Shown: one piece after another, positions 1 to 6,914 of the stretch
Numbering within the stretch: position 1 is the stretch's first letter
Layout: the number at the start of each line of letters is the position of its first letter
NCBI GenBank assembly: GCA_030039695.1
Contig: JASHVB010000680.1
Location: 1 to 15,387 of the forward strand
Direction: 5' to 3'
Length of the DNA stretch: 15,387 nucleotides
Origin: Acetobacteraceae bacterium
GTDB lineage: Bacteria > Pseudomonadota > Alphaproteobacteria > Acetobacterales > Acetobacteraceae
The notes under the pieces: model-generated
Seen by the model: the letters and a program-made list of their open reading frames with translations, nothing else
Told to the model about the DNA's origin: nothing
Databases searched by the model: none
Translations under genes and position numbers: made by a program

Positions 1-350
1 GTCTCGTCCAACGTGCCGAGGCCCCCAGGCAGGGAGACGAATGCGTCGGACAATTCGAACATACGCTGTTTGCGGCCGTGCATGCTGTCGGCGTTGACCA
101 GCTCAGTCACGCCGGGATGGGCGACTTCGCGCCGCATTAGGAAATCGGGGATCACGCCGACCACCTCGCCGCCACCGGCGAGCGCCGCATCGGCTGCCAC
201 GCCCATCAACCCGATGCGGCCACCGCCGTAGACCAACCTGATGCCGGCTTCAGCCAAGCCGCGGCCGAGTGCTTGTGCGGCCTGGGCGAACGCTGGGTCG
301 TTGCCTCGCTGCGAGCCACAAAACACGGCGATCGATCGAATGCGCGGCAT
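1..350 (-). CDS. LOG family protein (TIGR00730-type), 3' part outside the window
   Basis: This gene runs off the left edge; 116 codons from the start are visible. The family is the Rossmann-fold LOG group (cytokinin riboside 5'-monophosphate phosphoribohydrolase), which removes ribose 5-phosphate from AMP-type nucleotides in the cytosol. Visible marks are the N-terminal strand with FCGSQRG (about residues 10-16), the loop [11 protein letters not shown] (about 45-55), and the signature [11 protein letters not shown] at the truncated end, where the PGGxGTxxE motif holds the catalytic and phosphate-binding residues. The ATG at 350 is preceded by an AAAGGA ribosome binding site about six bases upstream, which supports this start. 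It diverges from the cytochrome gene. Many bacterial members are annotated only as LOG or 'lysine decarboxylase' proteins; the true substrate is uncertain. Confidence 0.93.
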   Translation of the reverse strand, partial: MPRIRSIAVFCGSQRGNDPAFAQAAQALGRGLAEAGIRLVYGGGRIGLMGVAADAALAGGGEVVGVIPDFLMRREVAHPGVTELVNADSMHGRKQRMFELSDAFVSLPGGLGTLDE

Positions 351-474
351 GATCGTCCTTTTGCCTGGTGAATGGCACACTGTCCGTGCGCGCAGGTATC
401 GGGTAGTAGATCGGCCAATCGGGCGCGGCCTTGCAACCGCGATTCCGCACCGGTGAGGGGAACGAGGTGACAGC

Positions 475-912
475 ATGACGAAGAAGCTTGCTTTCATTGT
501 GGCACTGGTCACGGTCGGGTTCGGTGCCGCGTACGCTCAGGGCTTCGATCCGATCGCGACGCGACAGGCCGGCCAGGACCTGATGGCGGGCACCTTCACC
601 GGCATCCGGGCGGTGGTGGCCCAGCACGGCAACGTCAAGGCGCTAGAACAACCGGCCAAGGCGATGGCCCGCTGGATGACCCAGTACCCGGGGTTGTTCC
701 CGCCGGGCAGCGATCACGGCGACAATACCAAAGCACTGCCGGCAATCTGGTCCGATCCGGCGGGTTTCCACAATGCGGCGGACCATTTCATTGCCGAGGC
801 GAACAAGCTGGCGACGCTGGCGAAGTCGGACGACACGGCGGCAATTCCCGGCCAGGTGAAGCTGGTCGGCCAAGCCTGTCTCGCCTGCCACAAGAAGTTC
901 AAGGCGCAATAG
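475..912 (+). CDS. Cytochrome c' / c-556 family periplasmic haem protein
   Basis: The product is a 145-residue class II cytochrome c (cytochrome c prime fold), a periplasmic four-helix haem protein used in electron transfer or in binding small gases. A signal peptide is visible: KK at residues 3-4, a hydrophobic core over about 5-19, and a cleavage site after AYA (residue 21). The single haem attachment motif CLACH lies at 135-139, close to the C terminus, as is normal for this class. The ATG at 475 has a GAGGTGA ribosome binding site just upstream. The gene stands alone, with hairpin-forming non-coding DNA after it, so it is probably monocistronic. Whether the haem has a sixth ligand (c-556) or is five-coordinate (c') cannot be settled by eye. 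Confidence 0.93.
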   Translation: MTKKLAFIVALVTVGFGAAYAQGFDPIATRQAGQDLMAGTFTGIRAVVAQHGNVKALEQPAKAMARWMTQYPGLFPPGSDHGDNTKALPAIWSDPAGFHNAADHFIAEANKLATLAKSDDTAAIPGQVKLVGQACLACHKKFKAQ

Positions 913-923
913 CTTGCACGATA

Positions 924-945
924 CCTCTCCCGCTTGCGAGAGAGG
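924..945. repeat. Small palindromic repeat after the cytochrome gene, possible terminator
   Basis: A six-base inverted repeat, CCTCTC and GAGAGG, flanks a ten-base loop starting twelve bases after the cytochrome stop codon. There is no T run, so it is at best a weak intrinsic terminator. The block CCGCTTGCGAGAGAGGCAC (930-948) recurs in degenerate form at 1286-1304 with 16 of 19 bases identical, so it also looks like a member of a short intergenic repeat family. Confidence 0.45.
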
Positions 946-1058
946 CACCATGTCGATGGTCATGCAGCGTCTTCCTTCCGCCCCGACCTGACGGCAGAGG
1001 GACCTTGATGCGTGGCGAGCCCAAACGACGCGGCACGCTACCTACACCGTCGCCCGCA

Positions 1059-1083
1059 GCTCTCAGTGTCGGCGGCTGAGAGC
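1059..1083. repeat. Perfect 8-bp inverted repeat, hairpin
   Basis: GCTCTCAG and CTGAGAGC form a perfect stem around the loop TGTCGGCGG, with no T run on either side. The function is unknown. It could help terminate transcription arriving from either side, or be part of an intergenic repeat. Confidence 0.5.
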
Positions 1084-1300
1084 CTCAAGCTCGCATGCCG
1101 CGAGGTCGGAGCGGCATCGCGGGCCGGTGTGGCGCCAATCACGCCGACCACCACACCATCGTCTATGCTTCGCTTCGGAGACGCAAACTTGAGGCGCGCC
1201 CAGTGCTCCGGGGGGCGACGGGTTGGTCCCGCCAAATTCGCACCAGACTTGCTTGCGGTTGGCCGCCGTTTCGGGGCGAGCTCCGCCGCTTGCGGGAGAG

Positions 1301-1317
1301 GTGCACGTTCAGTGCAC
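1301..1317. terminator. Hairpin spanning the stop codon of the DUF1150 gene
   Basis: GTGCAC is repeated around the five-base spacer GTTCA. Because GTGCAC is its own reverse complement, the two copies form a six-base stem containing the end of the DUF1150 gene (stop at 1309-1311). No T run follows on the minus strand, so termination is only a guess. Confidence 0.25.
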
Positions 1318-1572
1318 CAGCGTGGGCACCATCTCGTGCTGCACGATCGCCGCTAGCGCGACGTCGCGGTTGTCGGCGATCGCCATCGGCGTCCCGTCCG
1401 CGGCGTGAATGGCAAAGCCTGCTGTGCCGTTCACGATCACCGGCTTCACATACGCCAATTTTGTCATGCCGAGCTGAGCGAATTGCTCGGGCGACATCGT
1501 GCGAATATCGACCACCACCGGCGCTGGCACGCCGTTCGGGTCATCGGAATGGTTGGTCGGATTCATATCCAT
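1309..1572 (-). CDS. DUF1150 family protein
   Basis: This 87-residue protein matches DUF1150, a small alphaproteobacterial family of unknown function that commonly sits directly downstream of an hsp20 gene, as here. Typical traits are visible: an N-terminal polar leader, the block MSPEQFAQLGMTKLAYVKPV (about 26-45), and AIHAADGTPMAIA followed by AAIVQHEMVPTLVH at the end. The ATG at 1572 was chosen because GGAGA lies eight bases upstream and because the longer open frame has no family resemblance. A second ATG lies six bases further in. It is separated from hsp20 by 100 bases and probably shares its transcript. A role in heat or protein-quality response is inferred only from that pairing. Confidence 0.9.
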   Translation of the reverse strand: MDMNPTNHSDDPNGVPAPVVVDIRTMSPEQFAQLGMTKLAYVKPVIVNGTAGFAIHAADGTPMAIADNRDVALAAIVQHEMVPTLVH

Positions 1573-1672
1573 TTTCTGTCTCCTGTCTGGCGCGGCCTCT
1601 GCGAGCACCGTCGCCCTTCTGGTGCAGCCGGGACCGATCTTCGGCTCCCGTCGCATCTCTTCCTCTACGGAC

Positions 1673-2155
1673 TCACCCTCGCTCCGGTTCACTTTCCAGC
1701 ACCTTGCTGCGGCTGGCCCCATTTGGCCTGCCACTGGCCGGTTGCCCGGCCTTGGTGATCTGGATCGTCTTGACTCGTGGCTCCGGCTGCGGTCGGGCCA
1801 AGTCAATGTGCAGCAGCCCGTTGTCGAGCCATGCACCCTTCACGTCGATCCCCTCAGCCAGCACGAAGGCCCGCTGGAACTGCCGCGCGGCGATGCCGCG
1901 ATGCAGGAACACCCGGTCCTGCGAGTCATCTGCCTGGCGTCCGCGGATCACCAGTTGGTTGTCCTCCTGGGTGATCTGCAGCTCGTCCATCGTGAACCCT
2001 GCAACCGCGAGCGTGATGCGCAACCCGGTCGAGCTGAGCTGCTCGATGTTGTAGGGCGGGTAACCGTCCGACGACGTCTTTGCCGCCCGTTCGAGCATTT
2101 GCTCGAGATGGTCGAAGCCCAGAAAGAGCGGCGAGGTGAACACCCGTGTCGTCAT
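1673..2155 (-). CDS. hsp20: Small heat shock protein, Hsp20/IbpA type
   Basis: The product is a 160-residue alpha-crystallin-domain chaperone that holds unfolding proteins in a soluble, refoldable state without using ATP. The start matches the IbpA subtype, with YPPYNIE at 32-38. The alpha-crystallin domain runs over about 36-135 and contains ITLAVAGF (47-54) and NGLLHIDL (112-119), then the strand ending VKTIQI. A polar tail of about 25 residues follows. The ATG at 2155 has an AGGAGG ribosome binding site five bases upstream, and that site lies inside a possible thermosensing hairpin. The DUF1150 gene follows on the same strand. The gene diverges from def. Confidence 0.95.
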   Translation of the reverse strand: MTTRVFTSPLFLGFDHLEQMLERAAKTSSDGYPPYNIEQLSSTGLRITLAVAGFTMDELQITQEDNQLVIRGRQADDSQDRVFLHRGIAARQFQRAFVLAEGIDVKGAWLDNGLLHIDLARPQPEPRVKTIQITKAGQPASGRPNGASRSKVLESEPERG

Positions 2156-2160
2156 GGCCC

Positions 2161-2176
2161 CCTCCTCAGAGCGAAG
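2161..2176 (-). promoter_or_regulatory. Possible ROSE-like RNA thermometer hairpin over the hsp20 ribosome binding site
   Basis: Read as RNA on the minus strand, CUUCGCU, the loop CUG, and AGGAGG are consecutive. They can pair as C-G, U-G, U-A, C-G, a bulged G, C-G and U-A, which buries the AGGAGG ribosome binding site. A U(U/C)GCU box opposite AGGA with a bulged G is the known core of ROSE elements, which block translation of hsp20 genes at low temperature in alpha- and gammaproteobacteria. The stem is short and the loop has only three bases, so this is a candidate and not a firm call. Further upstream ROSE hairpins were not worked out. Confidence 0.4.
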
Positions 2177-2216
2177 CGTCCGCCAGGACCCGAATCGGCA
2201 TCCCGGCTGCGGAACA

Positions 2217-2244
2217 GATTGGCACCCTGCGAAGCGGTTGCAAG
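2217..2244 (-). promoter_or_regulatory. Possible sigma-32 (heat shock) promoter of hsp20
   Basis: On the minus strand CTTGCAA (2244-2238) is followed, after 15 bases, by CCAATC (2222-2217). This resembles the CTTGAAA / CCCCAT-like pattern of RpoH promoters, one mismatch from consensus in the first box. It would place the transcript start some 55 bases before the hsp20 start codon, leaving a leader that contains the ROSE-like hairpin. The second box is weak. Confidence 0.3.
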
Positions 2245-2308
2245 GGGTGGTCGAGGGGGTGCTGATCCGCCGTTGATCCGCGGGGTGACCGAAGCTACAT
2301 GCGCAAGC

Positions 2309-2860
2309 ATGGATGCTGTTGCGCCGGCTTCGGAGACCATCGATACGCTACCGATCCTGATCGCCCCGCACGCGATGCTGAAGGCGCGCGCCCGCCCGGT
2401 GCAGTCGGCTGATCAGGACGCTGTGCGCGCTCTGCTGCCGCGCATGTTCGCGACCATGTACCGTGCGCCTGGCATCGGCCTCGCGGGTCCACAGGTCGGG
2501 CAGCTTTTGCGGGTCATCGCGATCGACCTGATGCCGGACAACCAATCGAATCCACTCAGCCTGGTCAATCCGGAAATCGTCGCCGTTAGCGACGAGCTGG
2601 CGACGCGCGAGGAAGGTTGCCTGTCGCTGCCCGGGATGTATGCCGAGGTGACGAGGCCAGCGCGGGTGAAGGTGCGGTACCTCGACCAGAGTGGAGCAAA
2701 GCGGGAAATCGAAGCGGATGGGTTGCTAGCCGCCTGCCTGCAGCATGAGATCGACCATCTGGACGGGATCCTGTTTGTCGATCACCTCTCGGCCCTGAAG
2801 CGCAACATGATCCTGCGCAAGCTGGCGAAAGAGCAGCGCCAGAAGGCCGGGGGACGCTGA
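2309..2860 (+). CDS. def: Peptide deformylase
   Basis: The product removes the formyl group from the N-terminal methionine of new proteins at the ribosome exit, using a bound metal ion. All three deformylase motifs are present in the 183-residue product: GIGLAGPQ (55-62), EGCLS (102-106) with metal ligand Cys104, and QHEIDHLDG (145-153) with ligands His146 and His150 and catalytic Glu147. In motif one the usual second Ala is Gly. The start is uncertain. ATG 2309 has only a weak ribosome binding site, and an in-frame GTG at 2285 would add eight residues. The gene leads a plus-strand cluster with fmt and truA. Def and Fmt act at opposite ends of the formyl-methionine cycle. Confidence 0.95.
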   Translation: MDAVAPASETIDTLPILIAPHAMLKARARPVQSADQDAVRALLPRMFATMYRAPGIGLAGPQVGQLLRVIAIDLMPDNQSNPLSLVNPEIVAVSDELATREEGCLSLPGMYAEVTRPARVKVRYLDQSGAKREIEADGLLAACLQHEIDHLDGILFVDHLSALKRNMILRKLAKEQRQKAGGR

Positions 2861-3063
2861 GTTTGCCGACGGCCCGAGAGGCGCGTCCCTTGGTGCAGGC
2901 TTGTCGGTGGCTGCGGCGCGAGCAAACGTCACCTCCTCGCCGTGAGGGAAGGGATTGGAGTGAGGGAGCGAGGTCGTGGGCATCGCCCCCTCCGCTTGTT
3001 CCGTCCCCCTCGCGGAGGGGGAGGTCGCGTCTCGCGTGCGCCTGGCAATAACGCCAAGACCTG
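2861..3063. other. def-fmt spacer with intergenic repeat sequence
   Basis: This 203-base gap carries no gene. It contains purine-rich repeat-like sequence (GTGAGGGAAGGGATTGG from 2942) and, from 3004, a strong GC palindrome. Spacers of this look recur between genes in Acetobacteraceae genomes, as I remember them. The fmt start has only a poor ribosome binding site within it. Confidence 0.5.
3004..3022. repeat. Perfect 8-bp palindrome (REP-like), 3-base loop
   Basis: TCCCCCTC and GAGGGGGA pair perfectly around the loop GCG. It lies 42 bases before the fmt start codon. There is no T run on either strand, so it is more like a repetitive extragenic palindrome than a terminator. It could stabilise RNA ends between def and fmt. 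Confidence 0.6.
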
Positions 3064-3969
3064 ATGCGCCTCGCATTCATGGGCAGCCCGGATTTCGCGG
3101 TGCCGGCCCTGCGGGCATTGCACGCGGCAGGTCACACGATCGCCGCCGTGTACTGCCAACCGCCGCGGCCAGCCGGACGCGGCCACGCGGTGCACCGCTC
3201 CGCGGTGCATGCCGCAGCCGACGCGCTTGGGCTGGAAGTCTGCACGCCCGCACGCCTGCGCAACGATCTGGCAGCACAGGCAGCATTTGCAGCCCTCGAA
3301 CTGGATGCCGCGGTGGTCGCCGCCTATGGGCTGATCCTGCCGCGGCCCATGTTGGACGCCCCGCGACTCGGCTGCCTCAACATCCATGCGAGCTTGTTGC
3401 CGCGCTGGCGTGGCGCCGCGCCGATCCAGGCCGCAATCCTGGCGGGCGATGCCGAGACTGGCGTCACGATCATGCAAATGGACGCCGGGCTGGACACCGG
3501 ACCGATGTTACTGCGCGAGGCAGTGCGGATCGGCCCCGCAGACACCAGCGGTTCGCTACATGACGCGCTTGCAAATCTCGGAGCGCAGCTGATCCTGCGC
3601 GTGTTGGCCGAGAACCCGCCGCCGGTTCCACAGCTGGACGGGAGCGCAACCTACGCGCCAAAACTCGCGCGCGAGGACGGGCGGATTGACTGGTCGCGCG
3701 ACGCGGCTGCGATCGAGCGGCAGGTGCGCGCGTTCGACCCTTGGCCAGGGACTTTCACGACGTTGCAGGGTGGGACGCTAAAGCTGCTTTCGGCGTCGTT
3801 GGCGGATGGTGCTGGGCCGCCCGGCATTGTGCTCGACGATCGCCTAACGGTGGCGTGTGGTGTGGGTGCACTGCGGTTGCGCCGTGTGCAATTGGGAGGT
3901 CGCAATGCGCTGGCGGCCGATGATTTCTTGCGCGGGCATCGTGTGCCGGCCGGCACCCTGCTAGGGTGA
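3064..3969 (+). CDS. fmt: Methionyl-tRNA formyltransferase
   Basis: The product transfers a formyl group from 10-formyltetrahydrofolate to Met-tRNAfMet before initiation. Its 301 residues fit the family (about 300-315). The N-terminal Rossmann domain starts [19 protein letters not shown]. The catalytic triad is visible as Asn106, His108 and Asp144, in the contexts [17 protein letters not shown] and [10 protein letters not shown]. The C-terminal OB-fold domain begins after about residue 200 (YAPKL, then DPWPG). The ATG at 3064 gives the exact family N terminus although no good ribosome binding site precedes it. It follows def, the usual partner. A DUF72 gene begins 37 bases downstream. Confidence 0.97.
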   Translation: MRLAFMGSPDFAVPALRALHAAGHTIAAVYCQPPRPAGRGHAVHRSAVHAAADALGLEVCTPARLRNDLAAQAAFAALELDAAVVAAYGLILPRPMLDAPRLGCLNIHASLLPRWRGAAPIQAAILAGDAETGVTIMQMDAGLDTGPMLLREAVRIGPADTSGSLHDALANLGAQLILRVLAENPPPVPQLDGSATYAPKLAREDGRIDWSRDAAAIERQVRAFDPWPGTFTTLQGGTLKLLSASLADGAGPPGIVLDDRLTVACGVGALRLRRVQLGGRNALAADDFLRGHRVPAGTLLG

Positions 3970-4006
3970 GCTTTCGTTATCGAGCTTAACCGCCCCGGGA
4001 AGGAAT

Positions 4007-4747
4007 ATGGCCGGGCATATCTATATCGGCATCGGCGGCTGGACCTACGAACCGTGGCGCGGAACCTTCTACCCGAAGGGCCTGACCCGACGGCGCGAGC
4101 TTGAATTTGCCAGCCGCAAGCTTACCTCGGTCGAGATCAATGGGACGTATTATTCAACCTTCAAGCCCAGTAGCTGGGCGAAGTGGCGAGATGAAACGCC
4201 ACCGAATTTTATATTTTCGGTCAAAGCGTCGCGCTTTTGCACTAACCGCAAGCAACTCGCGACGGCGGGTCAAGCGGTGGCCAGGTTTGTGGGACAGGGC
4301 CTCGAGATGCTGGGTAACCGGCTCGGGCCGGTCAACTGGCAGCTTATGGCGACGAAGCAGTTCGATCCCAAAGATATCGACAGCTTTCTCACGCTGTTGC
4401 CGCGCCACGTGAATGGCGTGATGCTGCGGCACGCGCTGGAAGTCCGCCATCCGAGCTTCAAGGACATGCGCTTCTATGACCTCGCGCGCCGGCACAATGT
4501 GGCGATTGTGTTTGCTGACAAGGATGGATTTCCTGCGATTGATGAGCCGACAGCCGATTTCACTTATGCACGGCTGATGCGGTCGGAGGAGTCAGTTGCG
4601 ACCGGCTATCGCGCGACTGATCTCGCACGCTGGGCGAAACGTACGCGGTCCTGGGCAGAACATGGCGACGTGTTCCTGTACTTCATTTCTGGCGCCAAAC
4701 TGCGCAATCCGCATGCGGCTCAGGCACTGATCAGGCGGATCAGGTGA
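4007..4747 (+). CDS. DUF72 domain protein
   Basis: This 246-residue protein belongs to DUF72 (YecE-like), a TIM-barrel family of unknown function. Signs are the opening IGIGGWTYEPWRGTFYP (about 6-22), VEINGTYY (42-49), FSVKASRF (70-77), ALEVRHPSF (about 144-152), FADKDGFP, and the C-terminal DVFLYFISG, where many relatives have an F-N/S-G ending. GGAAGGA sits right before the ATG at 4007, a strong ribosome binding site. Its stop overlaps the GTG start of truA by four bases, so the two are translationally coupled. Local codon use around 4140-4230 is more AT-rich than in its neighbours (runs such as AATTTTATATTTT), which may hint at separate ancestry. Confidence 0.9.
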   Translation: MAGHIYIGIGGWTYEPWRGTFYPKGLTRRRELEFASRKLTSVEINGTYYSTFKPSSWAKWRDETPPNFIFSVKASRFCTNRKQLATAGQAVARFVGQGLEMLGNRLGPVNWQLMATKQFDPKDIDSFLTLLPRHVNGVMLRHALEVRHPSFKDMRFYDLARRHNVAIVFADKDGFPAIDEPTADFTYARLMRSEESVATGYRATDLARWAKRTRSWAEHGDVFLYFISGAKLRNPHAAQALIRRIR

Positions 4748-5544
4748 TCACGGTTTGGGCGTTGATGCTGGAGTATGACGGTGCGCCGTTCGTCGGATGG
4801 CAGCGCCAGACCAACGGGCTTTCGGTGCAGGAAGTGCTGGAAACCGCGGCGGCGCGCCTTGCCGGCGGTGCGCCGGTTTCGACGACTGTTGCCGGTCGGA
4901 CCGATGCGGGCGTGCATGCCGAGGCACAGGTGGTGCACCTTGTCTTGCCGACCACGCTCAACGCGGACAGACTGCGTGAGGCACTGAACTATCACTTGAA
5001 GCCGCACCCGATTGCAGTGTTGCGGGCTGCGCCCGCACCGGAGGGTTGGAATGCGCGGTTCTCGGCGGTTGGCCGAGCGTACCGGTATCGCATCCTTAAT
5101 CGCCGTGCCCGGCCCGCGTTGAGTGCCGGCCGGGTCTGGCACGTGCCGGCGCCACTGGATGTGGCCGCGATGCATGAGGCGGCGCAGACTCTGCTCGGGC
5201 GCCACGATTTCACGAGTTTTCGTGCCGCCGGATGCCAGGCGAACAGTCCGTTGCGCACCCTCGATCGGCTGGATGTGAACCGGTATGGCGAGATGATCGA
5301 GGTCGTCGCCGAAGCGCGCAGCTTCCTGCACCACCAAGTGCGCAACATGGTTGGCACGCTCAAGCTGGTGGGCGACGGGAATTGGCGGCCAGCGGATGTC
5401 GGCGTTGCGTTGGCGGCGCGAGATCGATCCGCTGCGGGTCCGACAGCCCCCGCGGACGGGCTGTTCCTGACTCGAGTGACGTATTCGGTGGATCCATTTT
5501 CCTGTCCCGCGGAGCGGGCGCGGACCCTGCGTGGCGCCAGGTAA
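4744..5544 (+). CDS. truA: tRNA pseudouridine synthase A (positions 38-40)
   Basis: The product converts uridines 38, 39 and 40 in tRNA anticodon arms to pseudouridine. The catalytic Asp54 is in the signature GRTDAGVHA (51-59). Also present are the N-terminal LEYDGAPFVGWQRQ (9-22), YRYRI, HDFTSF and the C-terminal FLHHQVRNMVGTL. The length of 266 residues is slightly above the bacterial norm, through a short non-conserved tail. The start is GTG at 4744, overlapping the DUF72 stop as GTGA, and it gives the exact family N terminus. It closes the plus-strand cluster of translation genes and converges with the membrane-protein genes. Confidence 0.97.
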   Translation: MITVWALMLEYDGAPFVGWQRQTNGLSVQEVLETAAARLAGGAPVSTTVAGRTDAGVHAEAQVVHLVLPTTLNADRLREALNYHLKPHPIAVLRAAPAPEGWNARFSAVGRAYRYRILNRRARPALSAGRVWHVPAPLDVAAMHEAAQTLLGRHDFTSFRAAGCQANSPLRTLDRLDVNRYGEMIEVVAEARSFLHHQVRNMVGTLKLVGDGNWRPADVGVALAARDRSAAGPTAPADGLFLTRVTYSVDPFSCPAERARTLRGAR

Positions 5545-5612
5545 GGGGCGATGCGTCAGACCAATCGTGCGTAGCAGGTCTCACCCATGGCGCCGACGCA
5601 GCCCGACCTCTG

Positions 5613-5625
5613 CCGCCGACGGCGG
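5613..5625. terminator. Possible two-way terminator hairpin after truA
   Basis: CCGCC, the loop GAC and GGCGG form a perfect GC stem in the 96-base gap between the converging truA and membrane-protein genes. There is no T run, so intrinsic termination is weak. The position is the main argument. Confidence 0.25.
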
Positions 5626-5640
5626 GCGCGGTACAGTGTT

Positions 5641-6210
5641 TCAGTGGCCCAGCAGCGTCACATTGAACCCAGCCAGCAACAGGCCGATCAACTGATCCAG
5701 GATCACCAGTGCCGCTGCCGCCAGGCCGCTCGCGCTGAGGGCCAGTCTGATCGCATACCACTCAATCCACAGCGCCCACCCGGTGGTGATGATCTGCGAG
5801 GCCTCGTCGATCGCCGGCGGCGCATGCAGCAGCCCCGGGACGCAGCCGACGACCAGCAGCATGTTCTCGACCACGTTGCACCAGTTCCAGGCGACAACGA
5901 ATCGTCCCCAGTGCGTACCAAGGTTGAACACGGGGACGACGTAAAAACTGAGTACGACAAAGCCGAGCCAGCCAACGACGTAGGACATCATGTCCAGTGC
6001 CAGCACGTGGCTGGCATTGGTGGGGACCGTCTCCTGCACCCAGACGATCAGCTGCAGACAGACGATGGCCGGTGCGGACACCGCCAACGCCCAGAAGCTG
6101 CAATGCACGCCGTCCACGTCCGCTTGGACGTAGCGCATGCCTTCGCTGCGGCCGCGCGCCAACAGGAACGCGGCATGCAGCCCGGAACTGACGGAGCTCG
6201 TGAGGCTCAT
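5641..6210 (-). CDS. Predicted inner-membrane protein, paralogue of its upstream neighbour
   Basis: I do not recognise a characterised family. The 189-residue product is strongly hydrophobic, with likely membrane segments around 37-57, 71-93, 109-127, 141-160 and 163-186. Motifs FLLARGRSEG (15-24), WGRFVVAWNWC (101-111) and LWIEWYA (147-153) recur, similarly spaced, in the gene just upstream (6207-6914), so the two look like duplicates. This copy lacks about 45 N-terminal residues found in the other. Its ATG overlaps the stop of that gene (ATGA, 6210-6207), which indicates translational coupling. It is the last gene of the dapD-dapE-membrane-membrane run. Function is unknown; coupling to dapE may be only positional. 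Confidence 0.85.
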   Translation of the reverse strand: MSLTSSVSSGLHAAFLLARGRSEGMRYVQADVDGVHCSFWALAVSAPAIVCLQLIVWVQETVPTNASHVLALDMMSYVVGWLGFVVLSFYVVPVFNLGTHWGRFVVAWNWCNVVENMLLVVGCVPGLLHAPPAIDEASQIITTGWALWIEWYAIRLALSASGLAAAALVILDQLIGLLLAGFNVTLLGH

Positions 6211-6914
6211 GCATGCACCTGAGCCAACATCCGCGGCAGAAGCACCAGCACCACGGTGACAGCGTTCACCGCCACGACCAGCAACGCTGCGCGGAGTCGG
6301 GACACAATCAAGCCACGCCATGCGATGAACCAGTGCAGCCACAACCCGTAGGCACTGAATGCGCATACCAGCAGCACGAACGCCGCGTCGCTGGGCAGCC
6401 CGCTGCGGTTCAGACCGCTGATGATCGAGATGAGAAGGAATCCCGCCACGGGGAGTGCCCATTGGCACCAGTTGAAACCCGTCGCAAATCGCGCCCACTG
6501 CGCCGCTCGGCCCCAGCGCCTTGCCAGCTCATAGGTGATGACCGGCGGCGCGAGGATGGCGCACACCGATGCCATGACATCAGCCGTCATTTCCGGGCCA
6601 CCGCTTCCGGCCGCGAGCGCGGCAACGCCGATCGCCGGCCACAAGGCCAACGAGCCGAGGCTGGCCAGAAAACGCGCCGGTGAATCACCGAAATAGTCCA
6701 GTCCCTCGGGACGTCCTGTCGCCAGCAGGAAGACGCCCCGGTAGATACAGCGGGTACGTTGTGGCTGCAGCAGCAGCGAATGCACCAGAGCGACGGCAAA
6801 CAACGCCACGCCGTAGAGCCACCAATCGACGAAGCAGCGACCTTTCCGCTGTGCGATCATGCCGGGCAGGATCCCCAGGATCGCGGCAAGAACAATGCCG
6901 GCGCCGGGGTTCAT
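6207..6914 (-). CDS. Predicted inner-membrane protein coupled to dapE
   Basis: This 235-residue product is an unassigned membrane protein with about seven hydrophobic segments (roughly 6-21, 31-49, 81-102, 111-130, 151-167, 176-198, 206-229). Near the N terminus is ILPGMIAQRKGRCFVDWWLYG (split here as ILPGMIAQ at 15-22 and KGRCFVDWWLYG at 24-35), a pattern I recall at membrane-protein ends in other bacteria, where it links a glycine-proline turn to a basic KGR loop. FLLATGRPEG (62-71), WARFATGFNWC (140-150) and LWLHWFIAW (191-199) match motifs in the downstream gene. The ATG at 6914 was chosen because it overlaps the dapE stop (ATGA) and begins with a sensible membrane segment. The longer open frame would run back into dapE. 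Confidence 0.85.
   Translation of the reverse strand: MNPGAGIVLAAILGILPGMIAQRKGRCFVDWWLYGVALFAVALVHSLLLQPQRTRCIYRGVFLLATGRPEGLDYFGDSPARFLASLGSLALWPAIGVAALAAGSGGPEMTADVMASVCAILAPPVITYELARRWGRAAQWARFATGFNWCQWALPVAGFLLISIISGLNRSGLPSDAAFVLLVCAFSAYGLWLHWFIAWRGLIVSRLRAALLVVAVNAVTVVLVLLPRMLAQVHA

Larger units (their letters stand above)
913..1308. other. Non-coding stretch of about 400 bases with hairpins
   Basis: I find no convincing gene here. The open frames lack ribosome binding sites and do not resemble any family I know. The stretch holds the palindrome at 924-945, a perfect eight-base stem at 1059-1083 (GCTCTCAG, nine-base loop, CTGAGAGC), and a degenerate second copy of the first repeat at 1286-1304. 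It ends next to the stop codons of two converging genes, so an untranslated tail or terminator role is likely. No tRNA-like cloverleaf was seen. Confidence 0.6.

Noticed and set aside
1012..1356. Plus-strand open frame of 114 codons in the gap after the cytochrome gene
   Set aside because: It has no ribosome binding site or family resemblance, and it overlaps the hairpins and the end of the DUF1150 gene.
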